DNA from: Moraxella nonliquefaciens
Lineage (GTDB): Bacteria > Pseudomonadota > Gammaproteobacteria > Pseudomonadales > Moraxellaceae
DNA length: 64,000 bases
Reading direction: 5' to 3'
Assembly (NCBI RefSeq): GCF_001679005.1
Contig: NZ_LXTW01000001.1
Location: forward strand, 20,429-84,428
Of the stretch, positions 26,318 through 34,975 are shown piece after piece. Numbering within the stretch: position 1 is the first letter of the stretch; each line of letters opens with the position of its first letter. Below the pieces are notes generated by a model. That model was not told the DNA's origin. It saw only the letters and a list, made by a program, of their open reading frames with translations, and did no database searches. The position numbers and the translations under genes were made by a program.

Positions 26318-28240
26318 TTACTGTTTATCGTCTTTGACTTCGGTAAACTCAGCATCCACCACGCCATCATCGGCAGGTTTGGTTTGGTCTTGCTTTGGAG
26401 CTTGACCTGCATCTGCACCGCCTTGGTCAGTGCTATAAATTTTGGTACCGATTGGCAAGAATGCGTTATCAAGAGCTTCTAGTTTGGCTTTGATTGCATC
26501 CACATCATCTTCTTTGGTTGCAAGTTCTAGCTCACCAATGGCAGTCTCTACCGCTTGTTTTTCTTCATCGGTTGCTTTATCGCCATTTTCTTTTAGGGCT
26601 TTTTGTACCCCTGCGATACGTCCATCTGCTTCGTTGCGTACGTTGGCAAGTTCGGCAAATTTCTTATCCGCTTCGGCATTGGCCTCGGCATCACGCACCA
26701 TTTGTTCAATCTCTTCATCCGTAAGACCACTGTCGGCTTTGATTTGGATGGATTGTGATTTACCCGTACCCTTATCCTTAGCAGAGATGTTCATGATACC
26801 ATCTGCGTTAATGTCAAAGGTAACTTCAATCTGTGGCACGCCACGAGGGGCAGGCGGAATGTCGGTTAGGTCAAAGTTACCGAGCAGTTTGTTTTGGCTT
26901 GCAATTTTACGCTCACCTTGATACACCTGAATGCTTACAGCAGGTTGATTGTCGGCGGCGGTTGAAAATACTTGTGATTTTTTGGTGGGAATCATCGTAT
27001 TTTTCTCAATGATGGCCGTCATCACACCACCCATGGTCTCAATGCCCAGCGTCAGTGGGGTTACATCAAGTAGCAATACATCTTTTTTGTCGCCAGAGAG
27101 TACCGCACCTTGAATGGCGGCACCGATTGCCACCGCTTCGTCAGGGTTGACATCTTTTCTTGGCTCTTTGCCAAAGAACTCTTGTACCTTTTGTTGTACC
27201 AATGGCATACGGCTTTGACCACCAACCAAAATCACATCATCAATATCACTTGCTGACAGACCTGCATCTTCTAGGGCGGTTTTGCAGGGGGCGATGGTAC
27301 GAGCTACCAGCTCTTCGGTCAAAGCCTCCAATTTGGCTCGGCTGATTGTTACCACCAAGTGCTTAGGACCTGTGGCATCTGCGGTAATATATGGCAAATT
27401 CACCTCGGTAGAGGTTGAGCTTGACAGTTCAATTTTGGCTTTTTCGGCAGCTTCTTTTAGGCGTTGCATGGCAAGCGGGTCGCCTTTTAGGTTGACGTTT
27501 TGCTCTTTTTTGAACTCATCTGCAAGATGGTCAATCAGAGCAATGTCAAAGTCTTCACCGCCTAGGAACGTATCACCGTTGGTAGAGAGTACCTCAAATT
27601 GCTGTTCGCCGTCCACATCTGCAATCTCAATGATGGACACATCAAACGTACCACCGCCTAAGTCATATACAGCAATGGTGCGATCCCCTTCTTTTTTGTC
27701 AAGACCAAAAGCAAGGGCAGCAGCGGTAGGTTCGTTGATGATGCGTTTTACATCAAGTCCTGCAATGCGTCCTGCATCTTTGGTTGCTTGACGCTGGGCA
27801 TCATTAAAGTAAGCAGGCACGGTAACGACCGCTTCGGTAACAGTTTCGCCAAGATAATCTTCGGCGGTCTTTTTCATTTTTTTCAAAACTTCGGCAGAGA
27901 TTTGTGGCGGTGCTTGTTTTTTGCCATTCACCTCAACCCACGCGTCGCCATTGTCTGCTTTGACGATTTTGTATGGTACAAGACCAATGTCTTTTTGAAC
28001 CGCTTGCTCATCATAACGACGACCGATAAGACGTTTGACGGCAAATAGGGTGTTTTGTGGATTGGTAACCGCTTGACGTTTGGCAGATTGACCAACCAAG
28101 GTCTCACCGTCTTTGAATGCCACGATAGAAGGTGTGGTTCTGGCACCCTCACTGTTTTCAATGACTTTGACGTTGCCATTTTCTAGGATTGCCACACATG
28201 AGTTGGTTGTACCTAAGTCAATACCGATAACTTTACCCAT
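26318..28240 (-). CDS. dnaK: Chaperone protein DnaK (Hsp70)
   Basis: A 640-residue Hsp70. It starts GKVIGIDLGTTNSCVAILE, with the ATPase signatures IAVYDLGGGTFDVSI and ILVGGQSRMPLVQQKV, then the DVTPLTLGIETMGG substrate domain and an acidic C-terminus ending EFTEVKDDKQ (the family tail is EEVKD/KK-like). The open frame runs 19 codons further upstream, but the ATG at 28240 is the family start and is preceded by CGGAGAAA. grpE lies upstream on the same strand with a 298-base gap, so dnaK has room for its own promoter. No dnaJ is adjacent in the window. Confidence 0.97.
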   Translation of the reverse strand: MGKVIGIDLGTTNSCVAILENGNVKVIENSEGARTTPSIVAFKDGETLVGQSAKRQAVTNPQNTLFAVKRLIGRRYDEQAVQKDIGLVPYKIVKADNGDAWVEVNGKKQAPPQISAEVLKKMKKTAEDYLGETVTEAVVTVPAYFNDAQRQATKDAGRIAGLDVKRIINEPTAAALAFGLDKKEGDRTIAVYDLGGGTFDVSIIEIADVDGEQQFEVLSTNGDTFLGGEDFDIALIDHLADEFKKEQNVNLKGDPLAMQRLKEAAEKAKIELSSSTSTEVNLPYITADATGPKHLVVTISRAKLEALTEELVARTIAPCKTALEDAGLSASDIDDVILVGGQSRMPLVQQKVQEFFGKEPRKDVNPDEAVAIGAAIQGAVLSGDKKDVLLLDVTPLTLGIETMGGVMTAIIEKNTMIPTKKSQVFSTAADNQPAVSIQVYQGERKIASQNKLLGNFDLTDIPPAPRGVPQIEVTFDINADGIMNISAKDKGTGKSQSIQIKADSGLTDEEIEQMVRDAEANAEADKKFAELANVRNEADGRIAGVQKALKENGDKATDEEKQAVETAIGELELATKEDDVDAIKAKLEALDNAFLPIGTKIYSTDQGGADAGQAPKQDQTKPADDGVVDAEFTEVKDDKQ

Positions 28241-28267
28241 AATTTTTCTCCGATTTGTTAAGTGAAT

Positions 28268-28298
28268 TTTGGCAAATTTATAAAACAGTTTTGCCAAA
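28268..28298. promoter_or_regulatory. 9-bp perfect inverted repeat in the dnaK leader
   Basis: TTTGGCAAA (28268-28276), 13 bases, TTTGCCAAA (28290-28298), starting 28 bases upstream of the dnaK start. It is not the CIRCE element. It could be an operator or an mRNA hairpin; the rest of the dnaK-grpE gap is AT-rich with no gene seen. Confidence 0.4.
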
Positions 28299-28538
28299 CT
28301 TGTCTGTTATATTTGTGTCAAATTTGGATTTTCAAGAGAAAATTTGACAAATTTTTAAAAAACTTTTTGTAAGAAATCTTTGTAAAAAAAATTTTAAACC
28401 ATTGAAATTTAAAACAAAATCCATAAAAGGCAGGCATTTTTGGCAATCAGGATAAGCATTTAATACCAGCGGGCAACACGGCTGTATAAGTTGTATAAAG
28501 CACCACCAGTGAGCCAGCACAATACAATGCCAGTAAGA

Positions 28539-29093
28539 TTAAGCACCCACCAATACCATCGCAGGACGTAGTGGGCGTTCATTTAGTGTGTAGCCTTTTT
28601 GCAATACTTGCCCAATGATGTCTTTGTCTGCATTAGGGAAAATGCCCACTGCTTCATGAATGTTGGGGTCAAAAGTATCACCAATCTCACCCACTGCTAC
28701 CACGCCATTGCGTTCTAGGACGGTCAGTAGTGATTTATGGGTAAGGCGTAATCCTTCAAGTGTGGCTTCGTTCACCCCTGCTTTTTCGCTCGCCTCTAAA
28801 CCACGCTCTAAGTTATCCACCACATCAAGCAGCTCTTTGGCGAACTTTTGTAGGGCGAATTTTTTTGCCTTTTCGGTTTCTTGCTCCATACGGCGTTGGG
28901 CGTTGTAGGAATCAGCATTGGCACGAGCCTGTGCTTCTTTGGCTTCTTTGACTTCTGCCTCAAGAGCCTCTATGGTTGCAATCAATTTGGTAAGCTCATC
29001 GGTTTCGTTTGGCTCTTGATTTGGCTCTTGGGCCTGCTCATTTGCATTTACAGTTGGCTCTTGTTCGTTTAAGGTTGGTTCTTGTTCACTCAT
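28539..29093 (-). CDS. grpE: Nucleotide exchange factor GrpE
   Basis: A 184-residue protein. It has an acidic N-terminal tail made of EQEPT-type repeats, a long helix (about 35-90, coiled coil with RANADSYNAQRRMEQE), then LLDVVDNLERGLE and the beta domain ending GYTLNERPLRPAMVLVG, which are GrpE signatures. It releases ADP from DnaK. The frame opens at 29105, but ATG 29093 has GGAGAG at the right distance. In the genome order grpE-dnaK it shares the heat-shock unit with dnaK. Confidence 0.95.
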   Translation of the reverse strand: MSEQEPTLNEQEPTVNANEQAQEPNQEPNETDELTKLIATIEALEAEVKEAKEAQARANADSYNAQRRMEQETEKAKKFALQKFAKELLDVVDNLERGLEASEKAGVNEATLEGLRLTHKSLLTVLERNGVVAVGEIGDTFDPNIHEAVGIFPNADKDIIGQVLQKGYTLNERPLRPAMVLVGA

Positions 29094-29125
29094 GGTGCTC
29101 TCCAAGTGGGATAAAATTTATCTTA

Positions 29126-29154
29126 TTGATAAAGGTTGTGGGGCAAAATTTCAA
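29126..29154 (-). promoter_or_regulatory. Predicted promoter of grpE
   Basis: On the minus strand TTGAAA (29154-29149) and TATCAA (29131-29126) are 17 bases apart, about 33 bases upstream of the grpE start. The upstream CTTGAAA also resembles the heat-shock sigma32 -35 element, but no CCCCAT box lies at the right distance. Confidence 0.4.
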
Positions 29155-29196
29155 GTGATGTGTCAGCTGATAATATCAGATGGGCAAAAATTTTGT

Positions 29197-29215
29197 TATA
29201 ATGGTTTGTTATAAT
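29197..29215 (+). promoter_or_regulatory. Duplicated TATAAT boxes upstream of the rlmB-type gene
   Basis: TATAAT occurs at 29197-29202 and 29210-29215 within a tandem 13-base TTTGTTATAATRG repeat, 53-71 bases before the ATG at 29268. This may give two alternative -10 boxes. No clear -35 element was found. Confidence 0.35.
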
Positions 29216-29267
29216 AGATAATCGCCATCAATCCATCGTTAGTCCATTGCTTATTTTGGAAAACCCC

Positions 29268-30125
29268 ATGACCACCCAAAAACTGACCACCCAAAAACCC
29301 TTTGCCCAAAAATCTGCCCAAAAATCTTTGAACAAAAACCCAAAAAAAGTCTTTCAAAAAAACCAAAAATCCAAAAAACCCAGCATTCCCCATTTTTATG
29401 GAATTCATGCCATCAAGGCAATTTTAAACACTCGCCCAATGGATGCTAAGGCTTTATTTATCCAAAACCGTGACCATCATCACAATGACAACCATGATGA
29501 GATTGTCGCTCTTGCCACATCGTTTGGGGTGTCGGTACAGACCGCCCAAAAAGACACACTCACCGAACTGTGTGGCAGTCCCCAACATCAAGGCGTGGTA
29601 TTAGCTGCTCGCTCTTGCCCCATGTTGGACGAAAGCGAACTTGATGGGTTGGCACAGCAAGATGATGCGGTTTTTTTGGTGTTAGACCAAATCAGTGATC
29701 CTCATAATTTTGGGGCATGTCTGCGTACAGCGGCTGCCTTTGGTGTGTCGGCGGTTATCGTGCCACGTCATCAAAGTGTGGGGCTGACGCCAACGGTTGC
29801 CAAGGTGTCTGTTGGTGGGGCGGAGAGTGTGCCTGTGGTTGCTGTTACCAATTTGGCACGGTGCTTGCAAAAGCTAAAAACAGCAGGGGTGTTTGTGTTT
29901 GGGACGGCTCTTGATGAGACTGCCACGCCTTTACAGATGTGTGATTTTGGCACAAAAATCGCCATTGTCATGGGGTCAGAAGCAGATGGCATGAGACGAC
30001 TGACAGGCGAGCTGTGCGATACGCTTGTGTATGTTCCCATGACAGACAATCCCAACCGCCCCCAAAGTCTGAATGTGAGTGTGGCAACGGGCATGGTACT
30101 GTGGGAGGTGTTTAGAGCTCGTTAG
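29268..30125 (+). CDS. rlmB: 23S rRNA (guanosine-2'-O-)-methyltransferase RlmB-like (SpoU/TrmH family)
   Basis: A 285-residue protein with a Lys/Gln/Pro-rich basic N-terminal extension of about 45 residues. The L30e-like substrate domain begins FYGIHAIKAIL, and the SPOUT domain carries the three motifs LDQISDPHNFGACLRTAAAFG, IVMGSEADGMRRL and LNVSVATGMVLWE. RlmB methylates G2251 of 23S rRNA; TrmH-family relatives modify tRNA, so the target is inferred. Start at 29268 (GGAAAACCCCATG); a TTG at 29247 is also in frame. It is divergent from grpE. Confidence 0.87.
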   Translation: MTTQKLTTQKPFAQKSAQKSLNKNPKKVFQKNQKSKKPSIPHFYGIHAIKAILNTRPMDAKALFIQNRDHHHNDNHDEIVALATSFGVSVQTAQKDTLTELCGSPQHQGVVLAARSCPMLDESELDGLAQQDDAVFLVLDQISDPHNFGACLRTAAAFGVSAVIVPRHQSVGLTPTVAKVSVGGAESVPVVAVTNLARCLQKLKTAGVFVFGTALDETATPLQMCDFGTKIAIVMGSEADGMRRLTGELCDTLVYVPMTDNPNRPQSLNVSVATGMVLWEVFRAR

Positions 30126-30418
30126 TATTTGCAAACATTTGCAAGATAAAAATAAATCATCAAATTGCACCATGATTCACCGCTTTTGATAAAAGACAGA
30201 TAAAGTAACAACAATCATACCTAAGCGTTTTATATCATTAAAATTTTTTTACAATCATCATGGCGATTTTTGTGTTTTTTTGGTATGATATGCTGTATTT
30301 TTTCGCCAAGTGATTTTGAGTGTTAGATGATTTAGCATGCCCATTTGACAATTTTGTCCGTGGCGTTTGGCATTTTTTTAAGCATTTTTAAGTATTTTTT
30401 CAAAGTAAGAGACGCACA

Positions 30419-31267
30419 ATGAAAACCACACGCACCACTTTTTTGATGACCGCCCTAATGGCATCCATGCTTGCTTTGTCAGGTTGTAACAAAGACAACA
30501 GTGTAGCCAAGCCTGCCAAGTCCGCCAATAACACAAACATCAGCGAACAAAGCTCTGAGATGGATAAAATTAGCTATATCTTAGGTCATGACGCTGGCAA
30601 AAACCTAAAAGAGATGGACGGTGATATTAATCCAAAAATCATCGCAGCGGCCATCTCCGAGGGCTTTGAGGGCAAAGAGAGTAAATTTACCGATGAGCAA
30701 GCTCGTGCCATCTTTGAAGAATACCAAAAACGCAAAGAGACAGAGGCGACCAAGGAGTTAGAAACCAAAGCAGCCACCAACAAAGAAGCAGGGGCGAAAT
30801 TCTTAGCAGAGAACAAAGCCAAAGAGGACGTAAAAACCACCCCATCAGGACTACAATATAAAGTCATTACCCAAGGCACAGGCACCAAGCCCAAGCCAAC
30901 CGATGTGGTCGTGGCACACTATGAGGGTAAAACCATTGATGGTAAGGTCTTTGACAGCTCTTATGAGCGTGGTGAGCCTGCCCAATTTGACCTAGCTCAT
31001 ATGATTCCAGGCTTTACCGAGGGTGTTCAACTCATGCCTGCTGGTAGTAAGTATGAATTCTACATGCCGTCAGAGTTAGGTTATGGTGAGACAGGAGCAC
31101 CGCCTGTGATTGAGCCTAACAGTGCATTGATTTTTACCGTAGAGCTGCTTGATGAAGCTGATGCCAAAAAGGCCGTCGCTGATACCCATGCTGCCACAGA
31201 AGCCCAAATGGCAGAGATGATGAAACAAATAGAAACCCAAACAACACAGCCAGCGACTAACCAATAA
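30419..31267 (+). CDS. FKBP-type peptidyl-prolyl cis-trans isomerase, lipoprotein (FkpA/Mip-like)
   Basis: A 282-residue protein with a lipoprotein signal MKTTRTTFLMTALMASMLAL and lipobox LSGC, so it is anchored to a membrane facing the periplasm. The N-terminal dimerisation helices (about 40-135, MDKISYILGHDAGKNLKEM) are followed by the FKBP domain with GLQYKVITQGTG, VVAHYEGKTIDGKVFDSSYERG, MIPGFTEGVQLMPAGSKYEF and LGYGETGAPP. It assists folding of envelope proteins; Mip-like relatives contribute to infection. The C-terminus has an extra Gln/Thr-rich tail of about 35 residues. The 293 bases upstream hold no gene. Confidence 0.93.
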   Translation: MKTTRTTFLMTALMASMLALSGCNKDNSVAKPAKSANNTNISEQSSEMDKISYILGHDAGKNLKEMDGDINPKIIAAAISEGFEGKESKFTDEQARAIFEEYQKRKETEATKELETKAATNKEAGAKFLAENKAKEDVKTTPSGLQYKVITQGTGTKPKPTDVVVAHYEGKTIDGKVFDSSYERGEPAQFDLAHMIPGFTEGVQLMPAGSKYEFYMPSELGYGETGAPPVIEPNSALIFTVELLDEADAKKAVADTHAATEAQMAEMMKQIETQTTQPATNQ

Positions 31268-31294
31268 TCATCATTATGGGTGACGTTGACCCTC

Positions 31295-31334
31295 AATAAA
31301 CCAAGTGTGTCTGACGAACTTGGTTTATTTTTAT
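31295..31334 (+). terminator. Rho-independent terminator after the FKBP gene
   Basis: AATAAACCAAGT (31295-31306) and ACTTGGTTTATT (31318-31329) form a perfect 12-bp stem with an 11-base loop, followed by TTTTA. Confidence 0.8.
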
Positions 31335-31432
31335 CAAAATTGACACTTTTATCAACACTGACATTAAGCTGTTTTTTGAACTGATATTACATTCATTTTG
31401 TCAAATAAGTTAAGCGAATTAAGACAGTTATC

Positions 31433-32449
31433 ATGACCGCAATCACCACCAATCACATGAGCAGCCCATCCCATAAGAGCGTTTTATTACATGAGACGGT
31501 GGCGGGCGTGCTTGGCGTGTCTGATTTGTCAGATATATCGCCACAGGCAGGGGTTTATGTGGATGCAACCTTTGGGCGTGGAGGGCATAGCCGTCTGTTG
31601 CTTGACCATTTATCTGCCGACAGTACGCTAATTGTCTTTGACAAAGACCCACAGGCGATTGCAGTGGCAAATGAGCTTGCAAAAGATGATGGTCGTGTGG
31701 TGGTGATACATGACAGTTTTGCCAGACTCAATGAAAACCTAGCAAAACTTGGCATCAGTCAAGTGGATGGCATCATGGCGGATTTGGGTGTATCCAGCCC
31801 ACAGCTTGATGACGGTGCTCGGGGATTTAGTTTTATAAAAGATGGGGTGGTGGACATGCGAATGGATACCACCTGTGGACAAAGTGTGGGGCAGTGGCTT
31901 GCCATCGTGGATGAAGAGACATTGGCAAATGTGCTGTATGAATATGGTGAGGAGCGTCATAGCCGTAGAATTGCCCGTGCCATCAAGGGCATGGAGTGTT
32001 ACACGTCTACCTTAGAGCTTGCTTGGGTCATCAAACAGGCTCACCCTGCTTGGCAAAAGGGCAAACACCCTGCCACACAAAGTTTTCAAGCCATGCGTAT
32101 ATTTATCAATAATGAGCTTGCCGATGTCAAAGATTTTTTAAATCAGACCTTAACCGCCCTAAAATCAGACGGACAGCTTGCTGTGATTAGTTTTCATTCC
32201 TTAGAAGACCGCATTATCAAGCAATTTTTAAACAACCACAGCAAAGGGCGACATGATGGCGATGATAAATTACCCTTAGCACCAAAACGCCCCAAATACT
32301 TTGGTAAGCCCTACCGCATCGCCCCAAGCGACAGCGAGGTGCGTGCCAATCCACGAGCCAGAAGTGCGTATTTGCGTGGGGCAAGGCGAAGTGGGGTGGT
32401 AAAGTTGGATGGTTTGACCCATCACAATCATGATGGCTTGTCCCATTAA
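31433..32449 (+). CDS. rsmH: 16S rRNA (cytosine1402-N4)-methyltransferase
   Basis: A 338-residue MraW/RsmH protein. SHKSVLLHETV, VDATFGRGGHSRLLL (SAM site), MADLGVSSPQLDDGARGFSF, ATQSFQAMRIFINNEL and ISFHSLEDRIIKQF are the family motifs. It methylates C1402 in the ribosomal P site. It opens the division and cell-wall gene order found here (rsmH-ftsL-ftsI-murE-murF-mraY). mraZ, often upstream, is absent. Confidence 0.96.
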   Translation: MTAITTNHMSSPSHKSVLLHETVAGVLGVSDLSDISPQAGVYVDATFGRGGHSRLLLDHLSADSTLIVFDKDPQAIAVANELAKDDGRVVVIHDSFARLNENLAKLGISQVDGIMADLGVSSPQLDDGARGFSFIKDGVVDMRMDTTCGQSVGQWLAIVDEETLANVLYEYGEERHSRRIARAIKGMECYTSTLELAWVIKQAHPAWQKGKHPATQSFQAMRIFINNELADVKDFLNQTLTALKSDGQLAVISFHSLEDRIIKQFLNNHSKGRHDGDDKLPLAPKRPKYFGKPYRIAPSDSEVRANPRARSAYLRGARRSGVVKLDGLTHHNHDGLSH

Positions 32450-32458
32450 ATTTATCGT

Positions 32459-32526
32459 CAAAACCATAAATAAATCAAAACCATAAATAAATCAAAACCA
32501 TAAATAAATCAAAACCATAAATAAAT
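32459..32526. repeat. Four perfect 17-bp tandem repeats between rsmH and ftsL
   Basis: CAAAACCATAAATAAAT is repeated exactly four times (32459-32475, 32476-32492, 32493-32509, 32510-32526), ending 10 bases before the ftsL ATG. The array covers most of the rsmH-ftsL spacer and the ribosome-binding region. A change in copy number would alter the leader by 17 bases. Confidence 0.95.
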
Positions 32527-32536
32527 CACAACGCCC

Positions 32537-32908
32537 ATGAACCCAATTACTGACAGCGATTTACATGAATACATCTCCCAAGAGATGAGTTTGGTGGGTT
32601 TGTATCGACTGATTGTCGTTGGGCTACTGCTTGGGATTCTTATCACAGGTGTGATGATTGCTCTACAAACCCAAAAACGCCATCAGACTTATCAAGAGCT
32701 CACCCATCTAAGACAGCAGTTGGCAAAGATGCAAGTTGAACAAAGTCGCCTGCTGATTGAGCAGCAAACATTTAGTGCAACCCCACAGGTAGCAAGGCGA
32801 GCAGTGGGCGAGCTTGGTATGTATTACCCAACCAAAAAAGAACACATCAATCAAAAGCAGTTGGATGAATTTGGCAACCCAAACAATACAGGGGTGTCTT
32901 ATGAGTAA
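32537..32908 (+). CDS. ftsL: Cell division protein FtsL
   Basis: A 123-residue bitopic protein with a short cytoplasmic N-terminus, one membrane segment (about 22-45, LIVVGLLLGILITGVMIAL), then a coiled coil (YQELTHLRQQLAKMQVEQSRL) typical of FtsL, which pairs with FtsB and FtsQ in the divisome. Identified by size, topology and position between rsmH and ftsI. Its stop overlaps the ftsI start by 8 bases. Sequence upstream is the 17-bp repeat array, with no strong Shine-Dalgarno. Confidence 0.9.
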   Translation: MNPITDSDLHEYISQEMSLVGLYRLIVVGLLLGILITGVMIALQTQKRHQTYQELTHLRQQLAKMQVEQSRLLIEQQTFSATPQVARRAVGELGMYYPTKKEHINQKQLDEFGNPNNTGVSYE

Positions 32909-34940
32909 ACATGATCAAACCCCAAATCGGTCAAAAAATCTAAAACAAAAGGCAGACATGCCCCCTAAGAGTGATATTGGCGAGAAACTGAGCAAAATAG
33001 GCAATTTGGGCAAGAAACTGGATAAAAGCCATGTAACCAAACGCACCTTTGACACCCAAAGATTAGACCAAAGCCCCCTACAAAAAGTACGCAAACGTAA
33101 AAAAAGCTCAGGTGTCTCACTGCTGGGTGGGCTTCAAGATGTGGGGCGTTACAGGATAATTTGGGGGGTCATGGCAGTGTGCTTTTTGGCACTTTTTGCT
33201 CGTGCCTATTGGCTTCAAATCGCCAATGCTGATTATTATATCAATCAAGGTGACAAGCTCATCACCACCAAGCGAACCATCACCGCCCATCGTGGCAATA
33301 TCTACGACACCAATGATGCACCACTTGCTGCCAATGCTCCTTTGACCACGGTGATTTTTAGTCCTTATGATTATGCTTTGGCCTATTATGATTTGCAAAA
33401 GAAAATCAAAAACACCAAAAACCAACAGCGTCGCCAAAACCTCTTACAACAACTTGACAAAATGAACTTAGAAACGCTGGCAGTTGCCAGTGGTGTCTCA
33501 CGTCAAACATTAGAGCAGGCGGTAGATTTGGATGGAGCGGTAGATTTGGATGACCCAGACGCCATCAAACAAGCCCTACCATCAGGAACAGGTTCTAAGC
33601 GTTTGGTGCTACTAAGTCGGGTTTCCCCTGAGGTGGCTGGGCGAATTCTTGTGTTGAACTTTAAGGGTGTCTTTAAAGAGACAAGCGACAAACGCTACTA
33701 CCTACAACCTGAACCGATGGCACAGATATTGGGTTATATGGGTTATTCTCAAGATGACTCATCCATTTATGGGGGGCGAACTGGCATAGAAGCCAAATAT
33801 GATAAGAAGCTGACAGGCAAGGATGGTCAAGTGCTAAGCCTAAGAGCGGTGCAGGGCAGTATCGGCGACATCAAAGAAATCTCTGCGGTGATGCCAGGGC
33901 AGGACATTCATTTGACCATAGATTCACGTTTGCAGTATATTTTATACAAAGAGTTAGAGGAGCTTGGACGTGTACAATCAGCTCGGTCAAGCTCAGGCAT
34001 GATTGTGGATGTGCAGACAGGTAATGTACTTGCCATGGCATCGTGGCCATCCTTTAACCCCAATGATTTGTCAAAAAGACATGGGGCAAGTGAACGTAAC
34101 CGCCCTGTGTTAGATACCTTTGAACCCGGGTCGGTGGTCAAACCTTTGACGGTAGCTGCCGCCTTAGAATCAGGTCGTTATAATACCCAAACGCTCATTG
34201 ATACAGGGGCAGGCAATATGAGACTTGGTAGACATCTCATTCGTGATGGTGGTCGCTATGGGGTGATTACCATGGGTAAACTCATCCAAAAGTCATCCAA
34301 TGTGGCATCTGCCAAAATCGCTTTGGATTTAGAACCTGATGCCATTGTGAACATGCAAAGAAAATTTGGTTTTGGGCAAAAAACCACTTTGGATTTACCC
34401 GCTGAGTCGGCAGGTGTGTTAAAAACCCCAACCGCCAAAGACATCAGTCGCCGTGCTACGTTGGCATATGGCTATGGGCAGTCGGTGACGTTGGCTCAGA
34501 TTGCAGGGGCGTATGCAACACTTGCCAATGGGGGTAGGATGAATCACCTAAGACTTATCAAAGAAGAATCTGTCCCTGACCCCAAACAGGTCATCAGCGA
34601 GCAACATGCCAAAGATATCACGAACATGATGATTAGCGTAACCGAAAAAGGTGGTACAGGTCAAGCCGCTGCCATTGATGGTTATTATGTGGCAGGCAAA
34701 ACAGGCACATCACGTCGCTCCAACCCCAAAGGTGGCTATTATACCGACCAATTTCGCAACATCTTTGCAGGATTTGCCCCTGCAACTGACCCTCGTTTTG
34801 TGGTGGTGGTTTTGGTGGAAGATCCAAGACAGGGCAAATATGCTGGACAAACGGTCGCTCCTGTGTTTGCCAAGGTGATGAAAGAGACGCTTAGGATTTA
34901 TAGCGTGCCATTTGATAAACCACTGGATTTACACCAATAA
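32901..34940 (+). CDS. ftsI: Peptidoglycan D,D-transpeptidase FtsI (penicillin-binding protein 3)
   Basis: A 679-residue class B penicillin-binding protein. A basic cytoplasmic N-terminus of about 90 residues, longer than in E. coli, is followed by one membrane segment (ISO about 93-112: IIWGVMAVCFLALFARAYW) and the transpeptidase domain: catalytic Ser411 in PGSVVKP, SSN at 465-467, and KTGT beginning at Lys600. It cross-links septal peptidoglycan and is a beta-lactam target. The start at 32901 (ATGAGTAA overlapping the ftsL stop) is chosen over the in-frame codon at 32814, which lies inside ftsL. Confidence 0.95.
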   Translation: MSKHDQTPNRSKNLKQKADMPPKSDIGEKLSKIGNLGKKLDKSHVTKRTFDTQRLDQSPLQKVRKRKKSSGVSLLGGLQDVGRYRIIWGVMAVCFLALFARAYWLQIANADYYINQGDKLITTKRTITAHRGNIYDTNDAPLAANAPLTTVIFSPYDYALAYYDLQKKIKNTKNQQRRQNLLQQLDKMNLETLAVASGVSRQTLEQAVDLDGAVDLDDPDAIKQALPSGTGSKRLVLLSRVSPEVAGRILVLNFKGVFKETSDKRYYLQPEPMAQILGYMGYSQDDSSIYGGRTGIEAKYDKKLTGKDGQVLSLRAVQGSIGDIKEISAVMPGQDIHLTIDSRLQYILYKELEELGRVQSARSSSGMIVDVQTGNVLAMASWPSFNPNDLSKRHGASERNRPVLDTFEPGSVVKPLTVAAALESGRYNTQTLIDTGAGNMRLGRHLIRDGGRYGVITMGKLIQKSSNVASAKIALDLEPDAIVNMQRKFGFGQKTTLDLPAESAGVLKTPTAKDISRRATLAYGYGQSVTLAQIAGAYATLANGGRMNHLRLIKEESVPDPKQVISEQHAKDITNMMISVTEKGGTGQAAAIDGYYVAGKTGTSRRSNPKGGYYTDQFRNIFAGFAPATDPRFVVVVLVEDPRQGKYAGQTVAPVFAKVMKETLRIYSVPFDKPLDLHQ

Positions 34941-34975
34941 ATCGTGTTACCACCTCATTGTTAAGAAGAATATTT

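Noticed and set aside
28241..28330. CIRCE or sigma32 element upstream of dnaK
   Set aside because: Neither TTAGCACTC-N9-GAGTGCTAA nor a CTTGAAA/CCCCAT pair with correct spacing is present.
32459..32526. CRISPR-like array
   Set aside because: Units are contiguous 17-bp tandem copies with no spacers and no cas genes nearby. The AACAG array was rejected as CRISPR for the same reason.
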